64,000 nt of DNA from positions 169,728,927 through 169,792,926 of the forward strand of contig CM042691.1 of the NCBI GenBank assembly GCA_023614405.1, given 5' to 3'. Every line of letters begins with the position of its first letter. The stretch's first letter is position 1. The DNA is from Avena insularis. Lineage: Eukaryota; Streptophyta; Magnoliopsida; Poales; Poaceae. Shown here piece after piece: positions 20,889 through 31,500 of this stretch. The notes beneath the pieces are model-generated. The model saw nothing but the letters and a program-made list of their open reading frames with translations, made no database searches and was not told the DNA's origin. The position numbers were made by a program, and so were the translations under genes.

Positions 20889-23800
20889 TAGCCTAGTCTA
20901 TATAAATGCTACTTCCTATATATAATTGCTGCATCACAAATATATCATGCTCATGTCATCATGCCTCCTTGCATTTGAGCATCATATAAAACCCTTTTTC
21001 ATTTGGTTCTTCTCTCATATGCATTATTAATTGTAGTTGCCTCTTGATATTGTATTTGGGTCTTGATATATTGTTTAAATGCCCAAGTTGAGTTGGGGGC
21101 ATATCTTTTATTAACTCCACCACCTTTCTTTCACCACCTTATAATTCCACCATCCAACTAAATATGAGCTTGCACTTTATTTGAGTTTACCTCTAGCTCA
21201 TGTGGGTTGGGATGGATCCAATTCTTTTCCACATGCTCTCATCTTAGCATCATGTTGTTTTCACATTATTGATATATGAGAGCCACATGGCCACCTTTGC
21301 ATGCCTTGTGAGTGGAACCCTTTTTCCTAGCTTCCATATGGATTATCATGGATTTAGGCTCATGTTGGGGTATTATTGGGACTACTAAACATCTAGTGGA
21401 ATAAACACACTAGCAAGTACCAATTATAATCAAATGTGAGCATCTCCATCTAATTCATCTGAAACTTTCTCTTGCTTTCTGTTGCTTGGCCTTACTCCAC
21501 ATTTTTTGGGTAATGCATAGTAGTAATGCCTTGTTATTAATATTGTTTTCACAAGGATAATCCTGGCATTAATTATTTATGCATGGGCCATGCAAGCACC
21601 ACCTTTTGCTTGTCCTTTGTATTTTATTTGGATTTTGAGTGGATCTTTTCCCCATATCTCTCATCTATCTCTCCCTCTCTTTTTCTTGACTTGATCTTGT
21701 TGGAGCTTGTCTAGAGCATGCTTGATCTTGCCATAAAGGACCACTCCATCTCTCTCTCCCTCATCTAACCCTAAACCCTACCCCATCATCACCTACCCCA
21801 TCATCACCATACCCTCTCTACCACCACCTCTCACCTAAGCTAAACCCTAAACCTAACCCTCCATCTAACCCATGACCTACCCTAGCTACCACCTCCCTCT
21901 CTCGGTCTCTCTCCCTGCCAAGGCTACCCCACCTAGCCACCCTCCCCCTGGACGAGATACCCCTCTCACCTAACCCTAGCTCCAAACCTAGATCAAACCC
22001 GAGCCTAGCTCTAACCCTACCCGAGTCTCACCTCTCTCTCCCTAGCTCTCTCTCTCTCTCTACCAAGCGGGTCCTACACCGAGCCACCCTCCCTGGCCTC
22101 GCCTCTGGTCCCACCTGGAAGCCCCCATGCACCTGCCATGCCTCTGCCCGACCGAGCACGTGAGGAGAGGAGGAGAAAAAGGTGGCCGAGCCACCTTTTC
22201 CCTCCACCACTCCCTCTCCCTCTCTGCTATCTACCACCGTCCCCTGGCTCCCCTCTGCCCCAGATCCACCCCAGACGCCTGCCCTCCCCTCCTTCCTTCT
22301 TCTCCATCGCCATGCTTGCCCCCATCCGTGAGAATCCGACCTCCTCCACGTCCCGTTGATCCGGTCGGCAGCGTCCGTGAAGTGGCACAGGAGATCGAGG
22401 AGGTCCCCTGCATCGTCTGTACCGCCGTCGAGGAGGAGGCGCGAGCCGGAGATCACCGCCGAGCCAGCCTTGAAACCCTAGCTCCGTCCGGCCTCTGCCT
22501 TGGCGATCAACTGCTCTCCTGCCCGATCGAACACCGTCAACCAACTCTCGGTGAGCTCCCCGACCTCCCTGACATGGTCCCCTTTGCCGTGACGCCTTAG
22601 GTTCACCGGACCAACCGCCGAGCACCCTCTATGCGCCGGCGTCGCGATCTTTCTCCTCGCCGTAGCGTCGCGTAAGCCTTATCTAGGCCGTCGCATCCAC
22701 GACACCAACCCCACCCCACCGCTGGTTGCGCCCGCGCAGCGCTCCAGCGTCGAGTTGAATCCCGCCTCGCGAGCACCGATCTGTCGCGGAGGAAGAGGAA
22801 TCTGATTGCTCCATTTTGCTTTTAACCCCCTTGCTGTTTTTCGGCTAAACCCGCAGTCCGCGTAGCCCCACCGTCAGCCTCTCTGTTTGTTTTTCTAAAA
22901 CACCCCCGCCGTTTTACGCCCTTAACCCGCGCTCTCGGGCTCTCCCACGTGGCATGCCCATTGGCAGCGTGGCCGAGGGCGCCTGCCCCACTGTCATTCT
23001 CTTAGTCTAGCCTAGCGCGGTGTGTGAAGCTTTTCCGCGCAGTGTGATGCTGAGTCAGCTGCTGGCCCCACTGGTCTTTGACTGTGGCTAGCTAAACCTA
23101 TGTATAAAAAGTATTTTCTGTATTCTGTTTTAATTCAAATCTTTTTCAAATTAACTCAAATTCAAAATTCAAATCTGTTTTAATATATCTTTTAAAATAT
23201 AAACCCAATTTAAACAAATAATATATGTTTTCAAATCACAAAAATGTGAGGATTTCAAATATGCAATCCAAAATATATTTTGAACATTTAAAATTCCAAG
23301 TTTATTTAAATTACAATAAATTGCCCTTCCACCTTAATTAATTAATAACTTTTGTTTTATAACTCCAAATTTAACAAATAATATGTCTAAAATGATTAGC
23401 TCGACGAGACATTTCTGTTTATGCATTCCATGGTTTGATTTGAAGCATGCATCATATAAATATATTGTATACAGCAACTAATATGAGAATAAAATGGGAC
23501 TAAAACCCCATAAAATGATTTAATCTTGTACTTCACACCTCACCCATGCCATGCTACCTATTGCCATGCAAATTGTGCATCATTCATCATGGCATGATTG
23601 TTTGCTTGATGCATTTATTCATATGCTTGTGCACTTTATTTATGTTGGCCCTTGTTTGTTTGGTTCTTCTTGAATAGGCTGACGGGGATATATCAAGAGA
23701 ACCAGGAGCACTACCAGATCCAACCTTGCTTCAAGCTGAGCTGCAAGCACTACCACATGCTTGCATACATATAGTACCTATTGCCTCCTTCTTATTCTTG

Positions 23801-24501
23801 CATCATGGAGTCGCGATTGCATTAATCAATCCCAAGTATTGCATAGCCTCTACTTTTAAACCCCAGAAGCTTGTTCCTCCATCCCATGAGCCATTACTAC
23901 AGGAGTTGTTTGAGCCATGCAGTCGTAGAACAACATGTGTAGGGTATGTGAGTGTCGATGGATAACGAGGTACCTATACAACTTAATCGAGTAGTAATGG
24001 GATAACTAATGAAAGTGGCATCGGTGAGCCATATTTGCTATTTGGTTTTCAGGCTCACTTGTGTCCGTGGGACCCCGAGTACTTGATTCTGTTCCTTGAA
24101 TATTCGCGCTATCCACATCGGGAGGCTTATGAACCCCCGAGGCGAGCTTGATTCATTCTTATTTCTTGGGGCCACAAACTAGTTTGAGGTTTTATTTACT
24201 ATCTGTACTTATGCCATGCTTTTGCTTTATTTAAATTGTGCGAGTCTCGCACCTTTGTCTTTATTTGGAAGCGGAGTGTTTTCGCGGTGTCGACAAGCCC
24301 AGTCACATTTCGGGTTCCCGATCGTTCCTGACCATCGACGCAAACCTTGAGGCCGTCTCGTCAGCTTAACCGTTCTGGGTAGCTCAATGGGTGTCCCCCT
24401 GAAATATTTCTGAATCCTGTAATTGCTTTGTCGTGACTGCCTCGTTGGGTTTTGATTTGGTTTTTCCGAGGCATATCGAGTGTGTGTTGCTATTTGTGCA
24501 C

Positions 24502-24547
24502 CCCTGCAGGGTAAAACTTTCTGAAAGCCATGTCCGCGGTTATGGAC
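24502..24547 (+). repeat. Three-palindrome LTR module, E LTR1 copy
   Basis: CCCTGCAGGG (24502-24511) is followed by CTTTCTGAAAG (24517-24527, perfect 5-bp arms around one base), a 4-nt gap and GTCCGCGGTTATGGAC (24532-24547). Confidence 0.85.
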
Positions 24548-24898
24548 GACTTGGAGCACAGTTTCTCGATCATAGACAAGCATAACTAAAGGACCGCTTC
24601 TAAATTGACTAGACTAGGTACCTGACTAGTAAATAGTGCAACACTCATGGAATGGTTAATAAAACTGCCAACGGATGGGGGGTTGTTCGTCCGCTTCCTC
24701 GTCGGTAAGCGAGGAGGAGGATGGATCTGTGGATATTACCGTTATAACTGTTATAACTGTTGTTATTAATTCACGGACATCCGTCTATCTATGGTTAGGC
24801 GGATGGTTAGCGAGTATCTATAGAATTGTTAGGGTTTATCTTTTGCTGCAATTGCGTCACCCCAGGTTGTGTCCCCTTTAGAGGCATAAAGACTTGCT

Positions 24899-24916
24899 GA
24901 GTACCCCTAGGGTCTC
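24899..24916 (+). repeat. GAGTACCC/GGGTCTC inverted repeat in E LTR1
   Basis: GAG-T-ACCC CTA GGGT-CTC pairs over 7 bp with one bulged base. It follows gacttgct and corresponds to the GAGTAC stems of A and C. LTR2 has it at 32622-32638. Confidence 0.65.
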
Positions 24917-25466
24917 ACACGATAAATTATTGGTTCAGATGAACAGGTACCCTCACAAGATGGAAACTGGGTGGAAGAGACGGACGATGTGGGCGACGAT
25001 CATTCGGTGTAGAGATTCCGGGAACGGGGATCCGTGAGATCTGTGGGCGGGATCTGCTTATTTATGGGGCATCTTATGCCGATTTGCTTCTTATCCGTAC
25101 TCGGATTTTGTCTTCCGCTTCCGCCTGATACTCTGATGTTTGATGTATGAGGAGATATCCTAAACTATTATATCTATCTAGGATATTTGGATCTTGCCGT
25201 ATGGCGTTGCTATATTTCCTTTCTTTTTAGATGGAATGGCTCTGATGTACTGTTGTATGGTGGCTTGCATACATACTCATTTGTGTATGTAGTTGATCCC
25301 TTCGCCTGCCGATTACGCCGCCCGTTCTTGTCTCGATGTTTGGAAATGGTTGGGACGGCCGAATGGTCTACCTATGAGTGGCATTTGGGCCCCACCGTAC
25401 TATTTCAACCATTCCCGCTCATCCAGGCTTGTAACTAGGAGCGTAATTCACCGAGGTAGTTACAAT

Positions 25467-25480
25467 TGGTATCAGAGCCA
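25467..25480 (+). promoter_or_regulatory. Element E primer binding site
   Basis: TGGTATCAGAGCCA lies 2 bp after the LTR1 end and is complementary to the initiator methionine tRNA. Confidence 0.92.
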
Positions 25481-26659
25481 TCCCGACCTTCAGGGTATCA
25501 GCCAAATGGTCGTTGTCTATCTAGCAAATATTTTGGTAGTTATGTATACTAGGGAAAAACAAAATGCGAGAGTAGGACTGCTTCCACTTTTCTTCTTACC
25601 CACCCACCACCCTTTTCTGGTAAGGAAGTGTAACGTTTTCAATCCTCTTCTTAAAATTCAAACTAGGATTCACGTGTTCTGGGTTTCCGTAGTACCATAG
25701 AAAGTGTGTGTGTGTGTGTGTAATTCCTTGTCTATCTGTTGCATCCAATTTGTTATCACAATCTGCCTTTGGTTATCAACTGTTGGTACATTCCATAATG
25801 ATAGGCTTTTGAAAACCGGCGCGATCTATCTGACTCCTTGTTAACTGGTGCCATCTTCTTAAGGGTGTCCTTCCTTCTAGCAACTCCACATTCTGTGTAA
25901 GCATCTGTTGCTAATCTCTTTCTGATAAGTGGTTTTGCGCATCTATTGGTATTTTAATGCCGAAAAATGCGGAAAATTTTTCTTTGGGACATCTGTGTTT
26001 CCACACTCCTTTTCAGTCGTGTGTGAAACATTATCTATCTTCCTTTTATCAGCATGTCCATGCTAACTCATTCTTTTGCCACCGACGCTTAATCCTAGAG
26101 TTTCACTTCATCATCAATTCTCTTGGGTTAGTTACATAACATGTGTCGATCCGATGCTGGTGAATGTAATTTGGCTCTCGGCATAGCTATATTCCACTCA
26201 TGATAAGTGTCGATTGGAATATGGAAAAATGCTATCAACCGTCACCATCTGGAGGATAAGGTTATCTCCTGTGATTTTGAGTACGCCGTGATCATATATG
26301 TGCATATTCAAGCATCTTTGGCAATCCGGAGTTTCCCAAGGCACTACGGCGATCTATCATCTGTCCATCATGCTGCACATCTTTTGAACCCCATATCTGC
26401 AAAATTCTCTTTGAGACGAGGGAATTGCATCTTTCGTCTCTGATAGCTTTGCTTAAGGTATGATCTATCATCTTTTCTTTATCCAAGATCTCTTTATCTT
26501 TGTAACCGGTGATCCGATCGACAATGTGAACCAGGTGTCATCTCTTTTCTTTCGAAGGACCAGATAATCTATTCTTCCAGTGCATCTTCTTCAACACGAA
26601 CCCGTGCTCTTAATATTGATCTTTCTAAGAGCGTTGAGCTCAGGAAGTGTTCGAGCATT

Positions 26660-26885
26660 TGTTCGTTTCTCCCGCCTCTTGAACTTGATATTCTGGGAAT
26701 ATCCTGTTAATCCGTGGTGGTATATGTTGTCAATATGCTTGCCGATTCGATATCAATGGAAGGACATGGAAGATCATCGGTGTCTCTTTCACTCAAGCTT
26801 CATGAGCACTGCCTGTGTGCAAAGTCTCAAAGAGTGATTTCTGGCTTTTTGAAGTCACCTATCTCGGCCACGTCCTTCTGCTAAA
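26660..26885 (+). pseudogene. Fossil reverse transcriptase palm in element E
   Basis: At DNA level this stretch follows the Ty3 RT order through substitutions and small indels. A degraded NAPAxFMNLM-like segment (26668-26690) leads to a VVYV segment with the YIDD box decayed to YVVN (26723-26734). A KxEEH-like segment follows, then LHEHCLCAK (26798-26825), and finally, after two one-base shifts, SDFWLFEVTYLGHVL (to about 26876). Element A reads LREHRLDAK and FLGHV at the same places. The polymerase would be dead: two of the catalytic box residues are changed and no frame spans the domain. Confidence 0.75.
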
Positions 26886-27761
26886 TAGATCGCTTCAATT
26901 CTGGAATCAGCAAGTTCATTGTTAATTCCATCTTCCATCTTCAATCAAACCCGGAGTTTTCCTTGTTGGCAAGTTATCCTCGTCGTTCCGCTAAAGTTTT
27001 TCCTCAAGACTGCTAAATCTCTTCCCATCATTTCAAGAAGAACATGGAGTTCTTTCACCTCAGTATCGTCAAGTAATCTCTTGAAACCCTCTCGCTCTAT
27101 CGTCTATGCTCAATCCACCGGAGGCCATGAAGACCTTCCAGATCTTGTTTTCCTTCTGTTCGAGTTGGTGCTATCTTTTCTGTAGCTGTTGAATCTTGCA
27201 GTTGTTCCCCGTAATCTTCCTTCATATCTTTCCGGTGGCTGGCTACTTATGATATGACGACAACATCATCACCCTTATCTATCTTGGATCCGGTGAATCG
27301 TTTGCATCTATCCTTGTTTTCTAACGGAGTTCCATGAGCTCTTCTTATCAATACCTTCAGTCTGTTTCAGTAGTTGGGTTGCATGGTTTTCTTATTCATG
27401 TGCGGAGTAATGCTTTGAGTGCGGGATGGAGTAGCTACCATACCACTACTCTTATCATTCGCTCTTGTACAGTGAATTGGTGACTTAATGTGATTTAACC
27501 CATTCCACGGAAGTTAGAAGTGGCCTTTATCTCTCAATACTTTTACTTCCGTCCTTGTTTTTCCGGAGTGCTCTCTCGAAGAAAGTAATCAATAGTCTCT
27601 TGTTGGTGATCTCGTCTTTTCCTACACGGAGCAAAATCTTCAATTATCTGGTGGAAGCAAACGCAAACTCTTTTCTGTCCTCGTCATCCTACCGGTGTTC
27701 GACATCCACAAACAAGATGAAAGGAAACTATCTCTCTCTTTGTTTCATCAATTCTTTTTCT

Positions 27762-27803
27762 GTGGTAAAGCCAGTTATGGTTGATGCCATCAGCCGCAAA
27801 TCT
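27762..27803 (+). pseudogene. Fossil RNase H end in element E
   Basis: VKPVMVDAISRKS is readable, corresponding to the [13 protein letters not shown] signature that closes Ty3 RNase H (element [14 protein letters not shown]). It lies about 0.9 kb after the RT fossil, roughly as expected from the normal gene order. Confidence 0.65.
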
Positions 27804-28387
27804 ATTGCGTTAGCCTCAAGGCTAAAGAAGCAATAAGTATCTCTACAATAAACTCCAGATCCTCCATATTCTTTGCTTCTCAGGATTCCACCATGATCTG
27901 GCTTCACATCCGTCTCTGGAAGTTATATCCGCGCACCTCAATTGCGTGATCCTTTGGTCCTTACCGGCACAACAAGAATCTAATCCGACGATGTCTAACT
28001 AAATCTTTCTGTTGTTATCAAGGGACTCTATTGTTTGAAGGCAATATTGTTCCTGCACTTCTTATCTCAAATCCGAGAGAAGATACGATGCTATTGTCAT
28101 AGTGGTTCAAACTTCTCCAATCTAGCTCTTTTCTTCCGGCGACACAAAGATCCATCCTCTCTTGTATCAGTAAATCTTTAATCTTAACGGTGTGCCTCTC
28201 TATATCCATGATACATCATCTTGTCCTTTCTTTCACAAGTGGTTCTATTCTTTTATCTTGTTTCTTGAGAAAACCGGAGCTATGTCCATCCTATCCTTCT
28301 TGTCTCACGACAATCCTTCAACTCTTCTAACCCGTTGTTCCTCAAGCAAAACGCAAGACTCGCAACAAGTCTAGCAAGTTTTGCAAG

Positions 28388-28450
28388 GTGTGGTGGTCGC
28401 ACCATTCAGTTCTTCATCAACTTGGGAACGTGAGGGGCACCTTCGTTCGA
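28388..28450 (+). pseudogene. Fossil chromodomain in element E
   Basis: With frame changes this reads V-x-WSHHS and then ATWERE-like codons, paralleling VQWSHHSESEATWERED of element A. It lies 75 bp before the PPT, where the chromodomain of a Ty3 chromovirus ends. It ties E to the same broad lineage as A and B. Confidence 0.72.
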
Positions 28451-28510
28451 ACACCCGCCTCTCCTTGTGTTGTTTTCTTTTTCCTAGGAATCTCGGGGCG
28501 AGATTCTTGT

Positions 28511-28525
28511 TTAGTGGGGGAGAGT
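28511..28525 (+). promoter_or_regulatory. Element E polypurine tract
   Basis: ttagtgggggagagt lies immediately before LTR2 and is a typical plus-strand primer. Confidence 0.85.
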
Positions 28526-31500
28526 TGTAGCATCCCAATTGTCTAACAATTGCAATGCTACTAGCCTAGTCTATATAAATGCTACTTCCTATATATAATT
28601 GCTGCATCATAAATATATCATGCTCATGTCATCATGCCTCCTTGCATTTGAGCATCATATAAAACCCTTTTTCATTTGGTTCTTCTCTCATATGCATTAT
28701 TAATTGTAGTTGCCTCTTGATATTGTATTTGGGTCTTGATATATTGTTTAAATGCCCAAGTTGAGTTGGGGGCATATCTTTTATTAACTCCACCACCTTT
28801 CTTTCACCACCTTATAATTCCACCATCCAACTAAATATGAGCTTTGCACTTTATTTGAGTTTACCTCTAGCTCATGTGGGTTGGGATGGATCCAATTCTT
28901 TTCCACATGCTCTCATCTTAGCATCATGTTGTTTTCACATTATTGATATATGAGAGCCACATGGCCACCTTTGCATGCCTTGTGAGTGGAACCCTTTTTC
29001 CTAGCTTCCATATGGATTGTCATGGATTTAGGCTCATGTTGGGGTATTATTGGGACTACTAAACATCTAGTGGAATAAACACACTAGCAAGTACCAATTA
29101 TAATCAAATGTGAGCATCTCCATCTAATTCATCTGAAACTTTCTCTTGCTTTCTGTTGCTTGGCCTTACTCCACATTTTTTGGGTAATGCATAGTAGTAA
29201 TGCCTTGTTATTAATATTGTTTTCACAAGGATAATCCTGGCATTAATTATTTATGCATGGGCCATGCAAGTACCACCTTTTGCTTGTCCTTTGTATTTTA
29301 TTTGGATTTTGAGTGGATCTTTTCCCCATATCTCTCATCTATCTCTCCCTCTCTTTTTCTTGACTTGATCTTGTTGGAGCTTGTCTAGAGCATGCTTGAT
29401 CTTGCCATAAAGGACCACTCCATCTCTCTCTCCCTCATCTAACCCTAAACCCTACCCCATCATCACCTACCCCATCATCACCATACCCTCTCTACCACCA
29501 CCTCTCACCTAAGCTAAACCCTAAACCTAACCCTCCATCTAACCCATGACCTACCCTAGCTACCACCTCCCTCTCTCGGTCTCTCTCCCTGCCAAGGCTA
29601 CCCCACCTAGCCACCCTCCCCCTGGACGAGATACCCCTCTTACCTAACCCTAGCTCCAAACCTAGATCAAACCCGAGCCTAGCTCTAACCCTACCCGAGT
29701 CTCACCTCTCTCTCCCTAGCTCTCTCTCTCTACCAAGCGGGTCCTACACCGAGCCACCCTCCCTGGCCTCGCCTCTGGTCCCACCTGGAAGCCCCCATGC
29801 ACCTGCCCTGCCCCTGCCCGACCGAGCACGTGAGGAGAGGAGGAGAAAAAGGTGGCCGAGCCACCTTTTCCCTCCACCACTCCCCCACGGCACCCCCTCT
29901 CCCTCTCTGCTATCTACCACCGTCCCCTGGCTCCCCTCTGCCCCAGATCCACCCCAGGCGCCTGCCCTCCCCTCCTTCCTTCTTCTCCATCGCCGCCGCT
30001 ACCCCATCGCCGGCAGAACTGCCTCCTCCACGCCGTTGATCTGATCCAGCCAAGCGTCCGTGAAGTGGCCTGGGAGATCGAGGAGGGTCCCCTGCATCGT
30101 CCTGTACCCGCCGTCGAGGAGGAGACGCGCCAGAGCCGGAGATCACCGCCGAGCCGACGCCGAAACCCTAGCTCCGTCCGGCCTCTGCCTCGTCGGCGAT
30201 CAACTGCTCTCCTGCCCGATCGAACACCGTCAACCAACTCTCGGTGAGCTCCCCGACCTCCCTGACATGGTCCCCTTCACCGTGACGCCTTAGGTTCACC
30301 GGACCAACCGCCGAGCACCCTCTGTGCGCCGGCGTCGCGATCTTTCTCCTCGCCGTAGCATCGCGTAAGCCCTATCTAGGCCCCGTCCGCATCCCTGACA
30401 CCAACCCCCACCCCACCGCGCTGGTTGCGCCAGCGCTGACTCCGCCCCGAGTTCGAATCCCGCCTCATGCGAAAGCACCGATCTGTCCGCGGAGGAAGAG
30501 GAACAGTACGGTGCTCCATTTTGCTTTTAACCCCCTTGCTGTTTTTCGGCTAAACCCGCAGTCCGCGTAGCCCCACCGTCAGCCTCTCTGTTTGTTTTTC
30601 TAAAACACCCCCGCCGTTTTACGCCCTTAACCCGCGCTCTCGGGCTCTCCCACGTGGCATGCCCCCGCTGGCGCGCCCGCGTGTGGCCCGAGGACGCCCT
30701 GGCCCCACCTGTCATTCTCTTAGTCTAGCCTAGCTCGCGGTGACAGAAGCTTTTCCGCGCAGTGTGATGCTGAGTCAGCTGCTGGCCCCACTGGTCTTTG
30801 ACTGTGGCTAGCTAAACCTATGTATAAAAAGTATTTTTTGTATTCTGTTTTAATTCAAATCTTTTTCAAATTAATTCAAATTCAAAATTCAAATCTGTTT
30901 TAATATATCTTTTAAAATATAAACCCAATTTAAACAAATAATATATGTTTTCAAATCACAAAAATGTGAGGATTTCAAATATGCAATCCAAAATATATTT
31001 TGAACATTTAAAATTCCAAGTTTATTTAAATTACAATAAATTGCCCTTCCACCTTAATTAATTAATAACTTTTGTTTTATAACTCCAAATTTAACAAATA
31101 ATATGTCTAAAATGATTAGCTCGACGAGACCTTTCTGTTTATGCATTCCATGGTTTGATTTGAAGCATGCATCATATAAATATATTGTATACAGCAACTA
31201 ATATGAGAATAAAATGGGACTAAAACCCCATAAAATGATTTAATCTTGTACTTCACACCTCACCCATGCCATGCTACCTATTGCCATGCAAATTGTGCAT
31301 CATTCATCATGGCATGATTGTTTGCTTGATGCATTTATTCATATGCTTGTGCACTTTATTTATGTTGGCCCTTGTTTGTTTGGTTCTTCTTCGAATAGAC
31401 GCTGAGCAGGGGATATATCAAGAGAACCAGGAGCACTACCCAGATCCAACCTTGCTTCAACTGAGCTGCCAGGCAAGCACTACCACATGCTTGCATACAT

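Larger units (their letters stand above)
20853..25464 (+). repeat. Element E 5' LTR
   Basis: It starts TGTAGCATCCC and ends GTAGTTACA. In the first ~300 bp it differs from LTR2 at about one substitution (20937, C versus T) and one single-base indel near 21173. It contains an AT-rich start, a pyrimidine-rich block (about 21640-22080), a GC-rich part (22080-23000) and an AT-rich middle (23100-23640), then a unique tail with the palindrome module. The frames at 22028-22625 are in the CT/GC-rich part, open on both strands and without domains. Confidence 0.93.
25465..28525 (+). other. Element E interior, non-coding
   Basis: The 3061 bp between the LTRs have no frame above 140 codons and no intact domain. 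It includes the PBS, a (GT)9 microsatellite at 25704-25721, fossil RT (26660-26885), fossil RNase H (27762-27803), a fossil chromodomain (28388-28450) and the PPT. A complete Ty3 interior is 5-6 kb, so about half has been lost in addition to point decay. No gag or protease was recognised in 25480-26650. Confidence 0.8.

Noticed and set aside
21768..21860. Interstitial telomere repeat (AAACCCTA words)
   Set aside because: Only one or two adjacent repeats occur, mixed with other CT-rich sequence and duplicated with the LTR. It is not a telomeric array.
22028..22625. GC-rich open frames on both strands in E's LTR1 (and 29797-30715 in LTR2)
   Set aside because: They are open on both strands, Pro/Arg/Ser-rich without domains, and fall in the CT/GC-rich promoter half of an LTR. 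Indels between the two LTRs break them differently.
25704..25721. (GT)9 microsatellite as a regulatory element
   Set aside because: A simple repeat in a non-coding LARD interior with no supporting context.
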